Assembly: GCA_020073145.1 (NCBI GenBank)
Contig: JAIQFS010000030.1
Span: 1-61,899, forward strand
DNA from: Terriglobia bacterium
GTDB lineage: Bacteria > Acidobacteriota > Terriglobia > Bryobacterales > Bryobacteraceae
Direction of reading: 5' to 3'
DNA length: 61,899 bases
Of the stretch, positions 1 to 9,659 are shown one piece after another. The notes beneath the pieces are model-generated. The model made no database searches, was not told where the DNA came from, and worked only from the letters and a program-made list of their open reading frames with translations. The position numbers and the translations under genes are program-made. The stretch's first letter is position 1. Every line of letters begins with the position of its first letter.

Positions 1-364
1 TCTCGCGCGCGTTGTCGATGCCCGCCAGTTGCGTTGCCATCTCGAGCGTGGCGCCGCCGACCTCGATCTCGGTGAACCGCAGAACCAGAGTGGACCGCTC
101 GTCGGGCTTGCCGGAGGCGGTCACGGTTTCCACCGCGCCGCGGACTTTGGCCCCGGCCGGAATGGCGAACTGGCCGTCCGCTAGGACCGGCGCAATCACC
201 ACTGCTTCGACCGGATCTTTGGGCTTGGCGTTCTGGCTCGATACTTTCGTCGTCAGACGAATCTCAATGAGAGTCCCTGCCGGTACATCCAGCGCCCAAG
301 CAGGAAAGCAAGAGAACCCGAGAGCGCAGACCGCGCTCGCGAAGAGCTGTTCAGCCCTCGTCAT
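1..364 (-). CDS. Secreted hypothetical protein (C-terminus outside window)
   Basis: Only the first 121 residues are inside the window. The start ATG (362-364) is followed by MTRAEQLF and a hydrophobic stretch ending in CFPAWA-LDVP, a plausible signal peptide. The mature part begins LDVPAGTLIEIRLTTKVSS and continues with short beta-strand-like segments (APVLADGQFAIPAGAKVRGAV), a pattern seen in acidobacterial exported proteins that resemble the VirB10/TrbI-type beta domain. That likeness is weak and no function is assigned. The start overlaps the 3' end of the upstream small gene by 14 nt, so the two are probably cotranscribed. Confidence 0.6.
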   Translation of the reverse strand, partial: MTRAEQLFASAVCALGFSCFPAWALDVPAGTLIEIRLTTKVSSQNAKPKDPVEAVVIAPVLADGQFAIPAGAKVRGAVETVTASGKPDERSTLVLRFTEIEVGGATLEMATQLAGIDNARE

Positions 365-575
365 ACGACGATTGTATAAACTTCGGCACCTCGTTCTGTA
401 GAACCTGCAGGTATAGGTCCGGAACGCCCAGCTCCGATGCCCGGGCTTCCGCCTCTCGCAACCGGCGCAGGACCTGACGGCGTTGGTCGGAGAGACCCTC
501 GACGTCATACCGGGCCAGCATCCACAACAGGTGTTGCGCCTGGAGCAGAACGTCGGTCAGTTCAGCAGAATACAT
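351..575 (-). CDS. Small helical protein, 74 aa, unknown function
   Basis: ATG at 573-575 begins MYSAELTDVLLQAQHLLWML. The protein is rich in Leu, Arg, Glu and Ala and looks alpha-helical throughout, with the heptad-like stretch QRRQVLRRLREAEARASELG in the middle. A longer reading of the same frame would run into trpC on the other strand and is not needed. The stop overlaps the start of the next minus-strand gene by 14 nt, which suggests coupling. No family is recognised. Confidence 0.5.
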   Translation of the reverse strand: MYSAELTDVLLQAQHLLWMLARYDVEGLSDQRRQVLRRLREAEARASELGVPDLYLQVLQNEVPKFIQSSYDEG

Positions 576-700
576 CAGCGGCGCGACTCCCCTCGCGGGG
601 CTGAAACCCCGATACAGGTTTGAACGCACGGCGCAGCCCAGGGTTGCGCCGGCCAGGTAGCTCTTTAGGGCTATTGGTGGATCCATCGGCGCCGCCACCT

Positions 701-729
701 TTGCCTCGCGCGTGGTCTGATACCATAAA
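701..729 (+). promoter_or_regulatory. Candidate promoter of the trp operon
   Basis: TTGCCT (701-706) and CATAAA (724-729) are spaced 17 bp, each matching the sigma-70 consensus at 4 of 6 positions. The -10 ends 9 nt before the TTG start of trpC, so a transcript from here would have almost no leader. No leader peptide with tandem Trp codons, T-box or attenuator hairpin is seen between 576 and 738. Confidence 0.3.
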
Positions 730-738
730 GAATCACTC

Positions 739-1527
739 TTGATCGAAGCGATTCCAGACATCCTAGCCCGCATTGTCGCCAAAAAACGCGAAGACTTGGC
801 GAAGGGGACCGGTCTATCCGGGGAATGGGAGCCGCAGGCGGACCGCCAGCGCGCGAACCGGCGGAATTTTCGTGCGGCCTTGAGTGCGCGCACGCCCGCG
901 ATCATCGCCGAGGTCAAGAAAGCGTCTCCCAGTAAAGGCGTGCTAGCCGCCGATTTTGACCCGGTGCGGACCGCCTCGGCATACCAACGGGGCGGCGCGG
1001 CTGCGCTTTCCGTTCTCACCGACAAAGAGTTCTTTCAGGGTAGCCTGGCGGACCTCGAGGCCGCGCGCGCGGCGGTCACAGTGCCGGTATTGCGCAAGGA
1101 TTTCACCATCGCTCCGGAGCACGTGGTGGAAGCCGCGGCGCATGGAGCCGACGCCATTCTGCTGATCGCCGCCATCTTGACGGAGCGCGAGATCCGCGAT
1201 TTTCGCGAAGCGGCGGCGCGATTTCAGATGGCCGCGCTGGTGGAAGTGCACAACCGGCGGGAACTGGATGCGGCCGTCGCGGCGGGTAGCGAGATCATTG
1301 GAGTGAACAACCGCGATCTCACCACCTTCGAGGTTTCGCTCGACACGTCGCTGCGGCTGGCCGAATCGATTCCCGACGGCGTGGTGCGGGTGAGTGAGAG
1401 CGGCATCCGGGACGCCGAGGACGTTTCGACTCTGCGGGCTGCCGGGTTCACAGCGTTCCTGGTGGGCGAGCACCTCATGAAATCAGGCGATCCGGCGGCG
1501 GCCTTGCGAAAGCTGGTGGGATCGTGA
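739..1527 (+). CDS. trpC: Indole-3-glycerol phosphate synthase
   Basis: Cytoplasmic (beta/alpha)8 enzyme that closes the indole ring: it converts carboxyphenylamino-deoxyribulose phosphate to indole-3-glycerol phosphate in tryptophan synthesis. At 262 aa it has the usual length. Family motifs are clear: IIAEVKKASPSKG near residue 55, SVLTDKEFFQGS, LRKDFTI, IIGVNNRDL and VSESGI. TTG (739-741) is the first possible start after an in-frame stop at 718-720, and MIEAIPDILARIVAKKRED fits the family N-terminus. It overlaps trpF by 4 nt (GTGA). trpE, trpG and trpD are not in the window. Confidence 0.95.
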   Translation: MIEAIPDILARIVAKKREDLAKGTGLSGEWEPQADRQRANRRNFRAALSARTPAIIAEVKKASPSKGVLAADFDPVRTASAYQRGGAAALSVLTDKEFFQGSLADLEAARAAVTVPVLRKDFTIAPEHVVEAAAHGADAILLIAAILTEREIRDFREAAARFQMAALVEVHNRRELDAAVAAGSEIIGVNNRDLTTFEVSLDTSLRLAESIPDGVVRVSESGIRDAEDVSTLRAAGFTAFLVGEHLMKSGDPAAALRKLVGS

Positions 1528-2134
1528 TTCTGAAGATCTGCGGCATTACCAACGCCGAAGACGCCGCGGCCGCGATTGGAGGTGGCGCCACCGCGATCGG
1601 TTTCAACTTCTGGCCGCGCAGCCCGCGCTACATTGCCCCGGAACGCGCGGCGGAGATTGCTTCGAATGCGGACGTTCGGCGCGTCGGTGTCTTCGTGAAC
1701 GAAGAGCCGGCGCGGGTGGAAGAGATCGCTCACATGGTCAAGCTGGACGTGGCCCAATTGCACGGCGACGAGACCCCGGTAACCTATCCGGCGGGACCGG
1801 CCGTGTGGAAAGCCGCGCGCGTCGGCCCGGGGTTCGATTTGTCCGCCTATGAAGATTGCCCGGTCGAAGCACTCGTCCTGGATGGACCGGCCGGCGCACT
1901 CTACGGCGGCTCCGGCCAATCGTTCGATTGGAGCCTGGCGGCGGGGATCGGCAAGCGGATTATTCTGGCCGGTGGGCTGGATGCATCCAACGTCGCGCAG
2001 GCCATCGCCGCGGCCCATCCTTGGGGTGTAGACGCCTGCTCGCGGATCGAAAGCGCGCCGGGCAAGAAAGACCATCAGAAGATGGTCGAGTTTCTCAGGG
2101 CGGCCCAGCAGGCCGCCAAGGAGACGGTCCGCGC

Positions 2135-2138
<4 letters not shown>
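1524..2138 (+). CDS. trpF: Phosphoribosylanthranilate isomerase
   Basis: Catalyses the Amadori rearrangement of phosphoribosylanthranilate, the step before TrpC. The 204-aa TIM-barrel protein begins [13 protein letters not shown], carrying the catalytic-Cys motif KICG(I/L). The second catalytic residue, Asp, is in [18 protein letters not shown], and the phosphate-binding region [12 protein letters not shown] follows. Start is GTG in the GTGA overlap with trpC, and the end overlaps trpB as ATGA, so translation is probably coupled along the operon. Confidence 0.95.
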
Positions 2139-3327
<1,189 letters not shown>

Positions 3328-3331
<4 letters not shown>

Positions 3332-4131
3332 CGCGCATCGGGCGTCTCTTTGACTGCTTGAAGCGGGACGGACGCAAGGGTCTGATCGCGTACATCACGG
3401 CGGGCGACCCCACGCCCGAGCGCACGCCCGATCTGGTGGAGGCGCTGGTGCGCGGCGGCGCGGACCTGATCGAGCTGGGCGTGCCGTTCTCCGATCCGAT
3501 CGCCGATGGCCCGGTCATCCAGCGCGCCGGAGAGCGCGCGCTGAAGGCCGGCACTACGCTTGCAACCGTGCTCGAGATCGCGGCCGCGATCCGCCGCCGA
3601 TCCGAGGTTCCGCTGCTGCTGTTCACGTATCTGAATCCGGTGCTGCGCTACGGCCTGGACCGGCTGGCTCAAGACGCCGCCACGTGCGGCATTGACGGGT
3701 GCCTGCTGATCGATGCCAGCGTGGAAGAAGCGCAGGATTACGTGGCGGCGATGCACCGGCATGGGCTCGACACGGTTTTTCTGGCGGCTCCCACCAGCAC
3801 CACCCGCCGCCTGGAGCTGGTGGCGCGCTATTCCACGGGCTTCGTCTATCTGGTGTCGCGGACCGGCGTCACGGGTGAGCGTGAGACGCTATCGGCCGCG
3901 GTGACGCCGCTGATCCAGGCGGTGCGCGCAGTGACGAATCTGCCGCTGGCGGTGGGATTCGGCATCTCGCGCCCGGAGCACGTGGCCGAACTGGGAGGCC
4001 AGGTGGAAGCGGTGGTAGTGGGCAGCGCGTTCGTGCGGCTGATCGAACGCAACGCCGATAATCCCTCTCTGGAGATTCAATTGGAATCGTTCACGCGCGA
4101 ATTGAAACACGGTTTCGGAGCGCACGCATGA
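3328..4131 (+). CDS. trpA: Tryptophan synthase alpha chain
   Basis: Cleaves indole-3-glycerol phosphate and channels indole to TrpB. The 267-aa TIM barrel shows [15 protein letters not shown], the catalytic Glu and Asp in [21 protein letters not shown], and phosphate-binding [11 protein letters not shown]. It starts in an ATGA overlap with trpB and ends in an ATGA overlap with the chorismate mutase gene. Confidence 0.96.
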
Positions 4132-4445
4132 CCAAGGAAGAGGCGCGGCAAAAGCTCAAGGAGCTCCGCGTGTACATTGACGATCTGGACCGGCGTATTA
4201 CGCAATTGCTGAACGAGCGCACGCGCGTGGTGGAAGAGATCGGGCAAGTGAAGCGCGACGCCGATATGCCGGTTTACGAACCGGACCGGGAAGAGCGGGT
4301 GTTCGCCAATGTGCGCAGCGTCACCAGCGACGATCCGCTGGCCCAGCAGGCGGTGCGGCGCATCTTCGAGCGCATCATGGAAGAGATGCGGCAGATCCAG
4401 CGCCTGCGCATGGAATCGAACGGCGAATCGGCCGGCAAACCATGA
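4128..4445 (+). CDS. Chorismate mutase (AroQ class)
   Basis: Converts chorismate to prephenate, the branch point to phenylalanine and tyrosine. The 105-aa all-helical protein has the AroQ pattern: LRVYIDDLDRRITQLLNER in helix 1, VVEEIGQVKRDADMPVYEPDRE with the conserved Lys and the (Y/D)xPxRE segment, then ERIMEEMRQIQ. It is a single-domain enzyme with no ACT or dehydrogenase fusion. It sits between trpA and prephenate dehydrogenase with ATGA overlaps on both sides, so the tryptophan and tyrosine branches share one transcript here. Confidence 0.9.
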   Translation: MTKEEARQKLKELRVYIDDLDRRITQLLNERTRVVEEIGQVKRDADMPVYEPDREERVFANVRSVTSDDPLAQQAVRRIFERIMEEMRQIQRLRMESNGESAGKP

Positions 4446-5287
4446 ATAACGTCGCGATTGTCGGGACGGGTCTGATCGGGGCATCCTTTGGGCTGGCGTT
4501 GCGCCAGGCCGGATTCGGCGGGCCGATCGTGGGGGTGAGCTCGGAGCGGGCGGTGGCGGAGGCGGTGGCCGCGGGCGCGATCGACCGCGGCGCGCCGCTG
4601 GCGGAAGCCGTGGGCCAGGCCGATGTGGTGTTTCTGTCGCAAGCCATCGGCCGGATTCTGGACACCATCCGGCACCTGGACCCGCTGTTGAAGCCGGGCG
4701 CGTTGGTGACGGACGCAGGCAGCACCAAGACCGAGATCGTGGATCTGGCGCGGCAGTTCGTGCGCCGCGGCCAGTTTCTGGGCGGGCATCCGATGGCGGG
4801 CAAGGAATCGCGCGGGGCGGCGGCCGCCGAAGCCGGCCTGTTCGAAGGCCGGACGTGGGTGCTGACCCCCGATGAGCCCGCCGAACTGGAGACGAAGGCG
4901 GCGCGCGATTTCGCCGGCTGGCTTCGGCGCATCGGCGCGCGACTGGTGATTCTCGACTCAGACGAACATGACCGGGTGGTGGCGCTGACCTCGCACCTGG
5001 CACAACTGGCTTCCACGGCGCTGGCTTCGACGGTGGGTGAGCACCTCACCCGCGAGCGGCACCTGCAGGTGGCAGGGCCGGGGTTGACCGACATGACCCG
5101 GCTGGCGCTGAGCTCCTACGAGCTGTGGCGCGACATCCTGGCCACCAACAGCGAACATATCGACCGGGCGCTGTCCCAGTACGTTCAGGAACTGGAGCAC
5201 ATCCGGGAGAACCTGCGAACCCGGCAGCTTCAGGCGGAATTCGAGCGCGGCGCGGGGCTGGCGACCCGATTGAGGAAATCTGGATGA
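4442..5287 (+). CDS. tyrA: Prephenate dehydrogenase
   Basis: NAD(P)-dependent oxidative decarboxylation of prephenate to 4-hydroxyphenylpyruvate for tyrosine. The 281-aa protein opens with the Rossmann motif VAIVGTGLIGASFG. It then has VTDAGSTKTEIV and FLGGHPMAGKESRG, which holds the catalytic His. The C-terminal helical dimerisation domain contains SHLAQLASTALAS. It partners with the coupled chorismate mutase just upstream. The stop lies in an ATGA with an in-frame ATG (5284) of the following NYN gene. Confidence 0.93.
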   Translation: MNNVAIVGTGLIGASFGLALRQAGFGGPIVGVSSERAVAEAVAAGAIDRGAPLAEAVGQADVVFLSQAIGRILDTIRHLDPLLKPGALVTDAGSTKTEIVDLARQFVRRGQFLGGHPMAGKESRGAAAAEAGLFEGRTWVLTPDEPAELETKAARDFAGWLRRIGARLVILDSDEHDRVVALTSHLAQLASTALASTVGEHLTRERHLQVAGPGLTDMTRLALSSYELWRDILATNSEHIDRALSQYVQELEHIRENLRTRQLQAEFERGAGLATRLRKSG

Positions 5288-5463
5288 GAAATCGACGAGG
5301 GCGTCCTGTGTTGGACAAAGAATTGGGATACACTACGGATGAGGAAACCGGCCAAGGCACAGTCGCCAACGGGCGCTCAAGGCAGCAGCCGGTTCCACGG
5401 TCTTCCTGGCGCGGCGGCCCCTATGGTTCGCCACGCCGATTACCGGAAATAGGAAATTACACA

Positions 5464-6771
5464 ATGGAACAGAAATTAAAGATCGCGGTGTTCGTCGACT
5501 TCGACAACATCGAAATCGGCGTGAAATCCACGCTACACCGCGAATTCGACGTCGCCGCCGTACTCGACGCGCTAAAAGAACGCGGCGAAATCGTGACCAA
5601 GTTCGCCTATGCGAACTGGGGCAGGCAGGAATCGGCCACGCGGGCTCTTTCCGAACACGCGGTGCAAATGGTGCAGCGCGACCCCTCGCCCCGCGGCGAC
5701 AAGAACGGCGCGGACATCAACCTGGCCCTCGACGCGCTCGAGATGGCCTTCACTCACGACCACATTAACGCCTTCGCGATTGTCAGCGGAGACAGCGATT
5801 TCATCGCGCTGGTGAACAAGCTCAAACAATACGACAAACGGGTGTACGTGGTGGGCGGGCGCGCGTTCACGAGCACGATACTGCAGAAGAACTGTCACGA
5901 GTTCGTGGCGTACGAATCGATCATCGACGAACCGCGGTCGCGCTCGCAGCAGCCGCCGAGAGAGCCGCAGCCGAGAGACCAACAGCAGCGGGAGCCGCAG
6001 CAGGACCGGCAGCAGCGGCCGCCCAACAAGCGGGTGGCGTTGGACCTGTCGCAGGCGATGCCTCTGGTGGAGCGTGCGCTGGGCGTTCTGGAGCGGCGCG
6101 AGGTGCGTCCGCAGCTGGGGCTGTTGAAATCGACGATGCTGCAACTCGATTCCACGTTCAACGAGAAGGCCTATGGCGCCAGCTCGTTCACCGATTTCGT
6201 AGAGAAGCTGCAGAAGACCGATTTCGTGGAAGTGTCGGGCGGGGAAGGGCGCTATATGATCCGCCTGAAGGGCGCGGCCACGGAGAAGCCCGGGGCCAAG
6301 CCGGAGCAGGCGATTCCGATTCTGCGCGATGTGCTCGAGACGCACCGATTCGATATCGACAATGGCGCGTTGGCCGACGAACTGGCGGAGTGGGTGCGCC
6401 AGGAGCGGCCGGCGTTCGATCCGCGCGAATACGGGTTTCAGGCGTTCAGCGAGTTGCTGAACTACGCGCAGGACAAATCGCTGGTGCGGATTGTGGCGGA
6501 TGAAGAGAAGGGTCTCATTGTGCACCTGGGAGCAGAGTTCCACCCGCCGGCGGCGCCGCCGGAGCCGGAACCGGTAGCGGCCGTTGAGGAATACGAAGAG
6601 GTCGACGAGCCGCAGCCGCTGGTGCCCGGACAGCCGACGGCCACCGGCGAGATCCCCTTGCCCGAGCTTCCGCCCAAGCCGATGCGCCGTCCGCGCGCTC
6701 GCAAGCCGCCGGGAGACGGCAACAAGAAGCAGCGTTCGCCGCGACCGCGCAAAAAGCCGCCCATGGGCTAG
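5464..6771 (+). CDS. NYN-domain putative ribonuclease with two LOTUS-like domains
   Basis: The N-terminal ~150 residues are a LabA-like NYN (PIN-fold) domain. It has the acidic residues expected of a metal-dependent nuclease: VFVDFDNIEIG, RGDKNGADINLALDALEMA and AIVSGDSDFIALV. A Gln/Arg/Pro-rich linker follows, then two repeats resembling OST-HTH/LOTUS RNA-binding modules (MPLVERALGVLERR to GRYMIRLKG, and AIPILRDVLETHRF to LIVHLGAEF), and a Pro/Arg/Lys-rich tail. Two starts are possible. ATG 5464 has AGGAA upstream and begins MEQKLKIAVFVDF like relatives. ATG 5284 overlaps the tyrA stop (ATGA) but adds 60 low-complexity residues. RNA cleavage is inferred from the fold. Confidence 0.8.
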   Translation: MEQKLKIAVFVDFDNIEIGVKSTLHREFDVAAVLDALKERGEIVTKFAYANWGRQESATRALSEHAVQMVQRDPSPRGDKNGADINLALDALEMAFTHDHINAFAIVSGDSDFIALVNKLKQYDKRVYVVGGRAFTSTILQKNCHEFVAYESIIDEPRSRSQQPPREPQPRDQQQREPQQDRQQRPPNKRVALDLSQAMPLVERALGVLERREVRPQLGLLKSTMLQLDSTFNEKAYGASSFTDFVEKLQKTDFVEVSGGEGRYMIRLKGAATEKPGAKPEQAIPILRDVLETHRFDIDNGALADELAEWVRQERPAFDPREYGFQAFSELLNYAQDKSLVRIVADEEKGLIVHLGAEFHPPAAPPEPEPVAAVEEYEEVDEPQPLVPGQPTATGEIPLPELPPKPMRRPRARKPPGDGNKKQRSPRPRKKPPMG

Positions 6772-6786
6772 GCGCACGCCGCGCGT

Positions 6787-7199
6787 ATGGATTGCCCGGA
6801 GTGCCGGGCCGAATATCGGGACGGGTTTACGGAGTGCTCGGATTGCCGTGTCCCGCTGGTCGCGAAGCTGCCGGCGGAACCGGCTTCCGAGCCGTCTCCG
6901 GACCCGCTTCTGGACTTGGAGCCTTACTCTGGGCCTCCAACCCCAGACGCCGAGTTCGTAACCGTCTTCTCCACAGGCGACCCCATCGTCTTTGCCTTGG
7001 CGAAGGGATCCTTAGAGGACGCCGCCATCCCTATTGGATTGCCGGAGCGGAGACCCGGCGTACCGGCATGATCGATACGCTAACGGGCGGATGGCGCGAG
7101 TTTGTGGTGGCGCGCGAACAGGAGGCCGAGGCCCGCGCGCTGCTGGAGCCGCTCACTTCCCCCCAAGGGTTGCCCGAAGATCCGGCTGACGGCCTGTAG
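6787..7199 (+). pseudogene. Zinc-ribbon plus DUF2007-like gene broken by a frameshift
   Basis: The reading frame starts MDCPECRAEYRDGFTECSDC, a CxxC...CxxC zinc ribbon. It goes on through a Pro-rich linker to FVTVFSTGDPIVFALAKGSL, the start of a DUF2007 (putative signal-transducing) domain. At about 7029-7031 (ATCCCTATTGG) the homology moves to another frame that reads YWIAGAETRRTGMIDTLTGG and ends EAEARALLEPL, the expected end of the domain. One missing C in the CCC run explains it. Read straight, the ORF ends at 7071 with 94 aa. It may be a real mutation or a sequencing error. Confidence 0.7.
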
Positions 7200-7426
7200 G
7201 TTTGCCAGCCTCATTTCTTGACTCACGAAGGCTGAAGAACCGCGCTTGTCTTCCTGCGGGGCGCTCTCAGGGGCCGGCCCTCCAGTGCTTTCCTTCCACT
7301 TTGATCAAGCGCTTGGCCGTCGATTTCCTCGTCAGCGCCGAGTGACAGGCCCCGCTTTCCTCGCCGACAATCCAAAAGTGGCGTGACGGGCGAACGGTGC
7401 GCTCCGGAAAAATCGTTTGCAATCAG

Positions 7427-7440
7427 ACTATCGATATAGT
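7427..7440. promoter_or_regulatory. Inverted repeat upstream of blaI, candidate BlaI operator
   Basis: ACTATCGATATAGT is an inverted repeat with 5-bp arms (ACTAT/ATAGT). It lies 30 bp before the blaI start, with a second AT-rich stretch containing CTATAG just downstream (7455-7460). BlaI/MecI repressors bind short dyads overlapping their own promoter, so autoregulation is inferred. The rest of 7200-7426 shows no gene. Confidence 0.4.
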
Positions 7441-7469
7441 AGACTGAACATCACCTATAGTTAGATCGT

Positions 7470-7856
7470 ATGACCTTTCCGAAACTCACAAAGCTCGAAC
7501 TACAGATCATGGAGGCGCTGTGGAAGCGCGGGGCGTGCTCGGTGCGGGAGATTCAGGAAACGTTTCCCGAAAAGGGACGCCCGGCATACACCACGATCCA
7601 GACCACGGTTTACCGGCTGGAAAGCAAGGAGGCGCTGCGCTGTGTGAAACGGATCAGCAACGCCAATATTTTCGAGGCCGCGATGACGCGGGAGCAAGCG
7701 CAGGGCCGGCTGATCGACGAACTTCTCGCTCTATTTGGAGGGCGGACCAAGCCGGTGATGGCGCACCTGATCGATTCCGGCAAACTCACCCTGGAGGATG
7801 TCAAGGAAGCGGAGCAGGCGCTCCGCAAACTGGCGAGAAAGGACAAGGCGCAATGA
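7470..7856 (+). CDS. BlaI/MecI-family transcriptional repressor
   Basis: 128-aa winged-helix repressor. The N-terminal half, LTKLELQIMEALWKRGACSVREI and AYTTIQTTVYRLESK, is the DNA-binding domain. The C-terminal helices, LIDELLALFGG to LEEAEQALRK-like, form the dimer arm, which the partner protease usually cleaves. It overlaps the downstream M56/TIGR03435 gene by 4 nt (ATGA), the standard blaI-blaR1 arrangement. In Acidobacteriota such pairs are abundant and are not necessarily linked to beta-lactam resistance; no beta-lactamase gene is nearby. Confidence 0.9.
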   Translation: MTFPKLTKLELQIMEALWKRGACSVREIQETFPEKGRPAYTTIQTTVYRLESKEALRCVKRISNANIFEAAMTREQAQGRLIDELLALFGGRTKPVMAHLIDSGKLTLEDVKEAEQALRKLARKDKAQ

Positions 7857-9640
7857 CTCCGACAACGCTGGGGCCGGTGGCGAACCACCTCTGGCAGTCG
7901 ACGCTATTCGCCGCCGCGGCGGGGATTCTGACGCTGGCGCTGCGGAAGAACCGCGCGCAGGTGCGGTATGTCGTTTGGCTGGCGGCATCGGTGAAGTTTC
8001 TAGTTCCCTTTTCGGTGCTGCTGAAATTCGGTGGGACCCTAGGATGGTTGCCCGGGGCCGGGGCGAGAACGCAGGCACGCGTCTCGTTCCTGGCCGACCA
8101 GGTCAGCCAGCCCTTCGCGCCGGCTGGGCGATTGACGCAGTGGGCTGCAGCGTCTCCGGCGGCGTGGAATCCGCTTCCCGCAGTGCTGCTCGGCCTCTGG
8201 GGATTCGGCGTCGCGGTGGTGGCGTTCCGGTGGTGGCTGCGCTGGTGGCGTCTGCGCGAGGTGATTCGGACGGCGACGCCTCTGTCTCGGGACGCGCAGG
8301 GAATGCGGGCGGTCTCGTCCCGGTCGCTGGTGGAGCCGGGGGTATTCGGGATCTTGCGGCCGGTGCTCGTGCTGCCGGAAGGCATCACGGAGCGGTTGAC
8401 ACCAGCGCAATTCGAGGCGATCGTCGCGCACGAGCTTTGCCACGTGCGACGCCGGGACAATCTGGCGGCGGCGCTTCACATGGCGGTGGAAGTGTTGTTC
8501 TGGTTCTACCCCTTGGTGTGGTGGATGGAGAGGCAACTGGTGAAAGAGCGGGAGCGTGCCTGTGACGAGGAGGTGCTGCGGCAGGGCAACGACCCGGAGG
8601 TGTATGCGGAAGGGATTCTGAAGGTGTGCCAGTACTACGTAGAATCCGGGTTGGTGTGCGCGGCAGGCGTGACGGGGGCGGACCTCAAGAAACGAATCGA
8701 GGAGATTATGACGAATCAAGCGCGGCGCCAGCTCGATCTCGGGAAGAAGTTGCTGTTGGGGACGGCAGCGTTGGCAGCAGTGATGGCGCCTGTTTTGGTG
8801 GGGATGATGCAGGGAATCCCGCTGCGAGCGCAGTCACCGTCCGGGGGGCATCCGGCCTTCGAGGTGGCCTCCATCAAAGAGAACAAGGCGCATGATCCGC
8901 GCAGCAGAGGAATGCAGTTTCTGCCCGGGGGCAGGCTCGTGGTTCGGGACCTTCCGCTGATTGTTCTTATCAGCGCGGCCTATGACCTGCCACCTTTCGC
9001 GACGGACCGGCTGACTGGCGGGCCGGACTGGATTCGCAACACGCAATACGACATCGACGCCACCGCCGAGAAAGGTGCGATTCCCGAGGGCGCCTCACAG
9101 ACAGTTCAGAACGAGAGGATGCAACTGATGTTGCAAACCCTTCTGGCGGAGCGGTTCCAATTGACCGTTCGCCGGGAGACGAAGGAACTGCCGGTATACT
9201 GGATCGCGGTGGCGAAGGGCGGACCCAAACTTCCGAAGGCGGCGGTGGAAGAAAAGAATTGCTCGAAGGATCCTACGGGTCCGAACGATCCGGCGGGCTG
9301 CCATGCCTTCAGCGGCGGGCAAGGGCGGGGCCTTCACGGCCAGGCGGTGAGCCTCGCCGATCTCACGAAGGCGGTGGAGCGGTTTGCGGACCGGCCCGTG
9401 ATCGATCGGAGCGGGCTAAAGGGACTCTACAACGTCCAGACGGAAGGCTGGGTTCCGATGCGACCGCGGCCGCCGGGCGCACCGGGGCAGGAGCCGTCGG
9501 CCGAAGATAAGGCGTTTGCGGACCCGACGCGGCCGACGATCTTTCAGATCCTCGACCGGCTCGGTCTGAAGCTGGAACCGCAAAAGGGGACGGTCGAGAC
9601 GATCGAGATTGTGAGCGCGCGAAAGCCGTCGGAGAACTGA
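7853..9640 (+). CDS. BlaR1-like M56 metallopeptidase fused to a TIGR03435 domain
   Basis: 595-aa membrane sensor-protease. The N-terminal ~320 residues hold several hydrophobic segments (from HLWQSTLFAAAAGILTLAL) and the zinc-peptidase motif VAHELCHVRRRDN near residue 192, with the downstream Glu in ERERACDEEVL. After a membrane segment near residue 310 comes a ~250-residue TIGR03435 domain (FEVASIKENK, GGPDWIRNTQYDIDATAE, ERFQLTVRRETKELPVY). It therefore replaces the penicillin-sensing domain of true BlaR1 with a soil-bacterial domain of unknown ligand. The partner is the coupled BlaI repressor. Start ATG 7853 overlaps the blaI stop. Confidence 0.85.
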   Translation: MTPTTLGPVANHLWQSTLFAAAAGILTLALRKNRAQVRYVVWLAASVKFLVPFSVLLKFGGTLGWLPGAGARTQARVSFLADQVSQPFAPAGRLTQWAAASPAAWNPLPAVLLGLWGFGVAVVAFRWWLRWWRLREVIRTATPLSRDAQGMRAVSSRSLVEPGVFGILRPVLVLPEGITERLTPAQFEAIVAHELCHVRRRDNLAAALHMAVEVLFWFYPLVWWMERQLVKERERACDEEVLRQGNDPEVYAEGILKVCQYYVESGLVCAAGVTGADLKKRIEEIMTNQARRQLDLGKKLLLGTAALAAVMAPVLVGMMQGIPLRAQSPSGGHPAFEVASIKENKAHDPRSRGMQFLPGGRLVVRDLPLIVLISAAYDLPPFATDRLTGGPDWIRNTQYDIDATAEKGAIPEGASQTVQNERMQLMLQTLLAERFQLTVRRETKELPVYWIAVAKGGPKLPKAAVEEKNCSKDPTGPNDPAGCHAFSGGQGRGLHGQAVSLADLTKAVERFADRPVIDRSGLKGLYNVQTEGWVPMRPRPPGAPGQEPSAEDKAFADPTRPTIFQILDRLGLKLEPQKGTVETIEIVSARKPSEN

Positions 9641-9659
9641 GGGCCTTCTTGACGCGGGC

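Noticed and set aside
351-1025. 224-codon version of the small minus-strand gene
   Set aside because: The extra N-terminal part overlaps trpC in antisense and shows no structure. The 74-aa form from 575 is enough.
5284-5463. NYN gene starting at 5284
   Set aside because: The ATGA overlap is attractive, but the added 60 residues are low-complexity and 5464 has a ribosome site and the family N-terminus. Kept as an alternative only.
7853-9640. Beta-lactam resistance determinant
   Set aside because: No beta-lactamase or PBP2a gene, and the sensor domain is not penicillin-binding.
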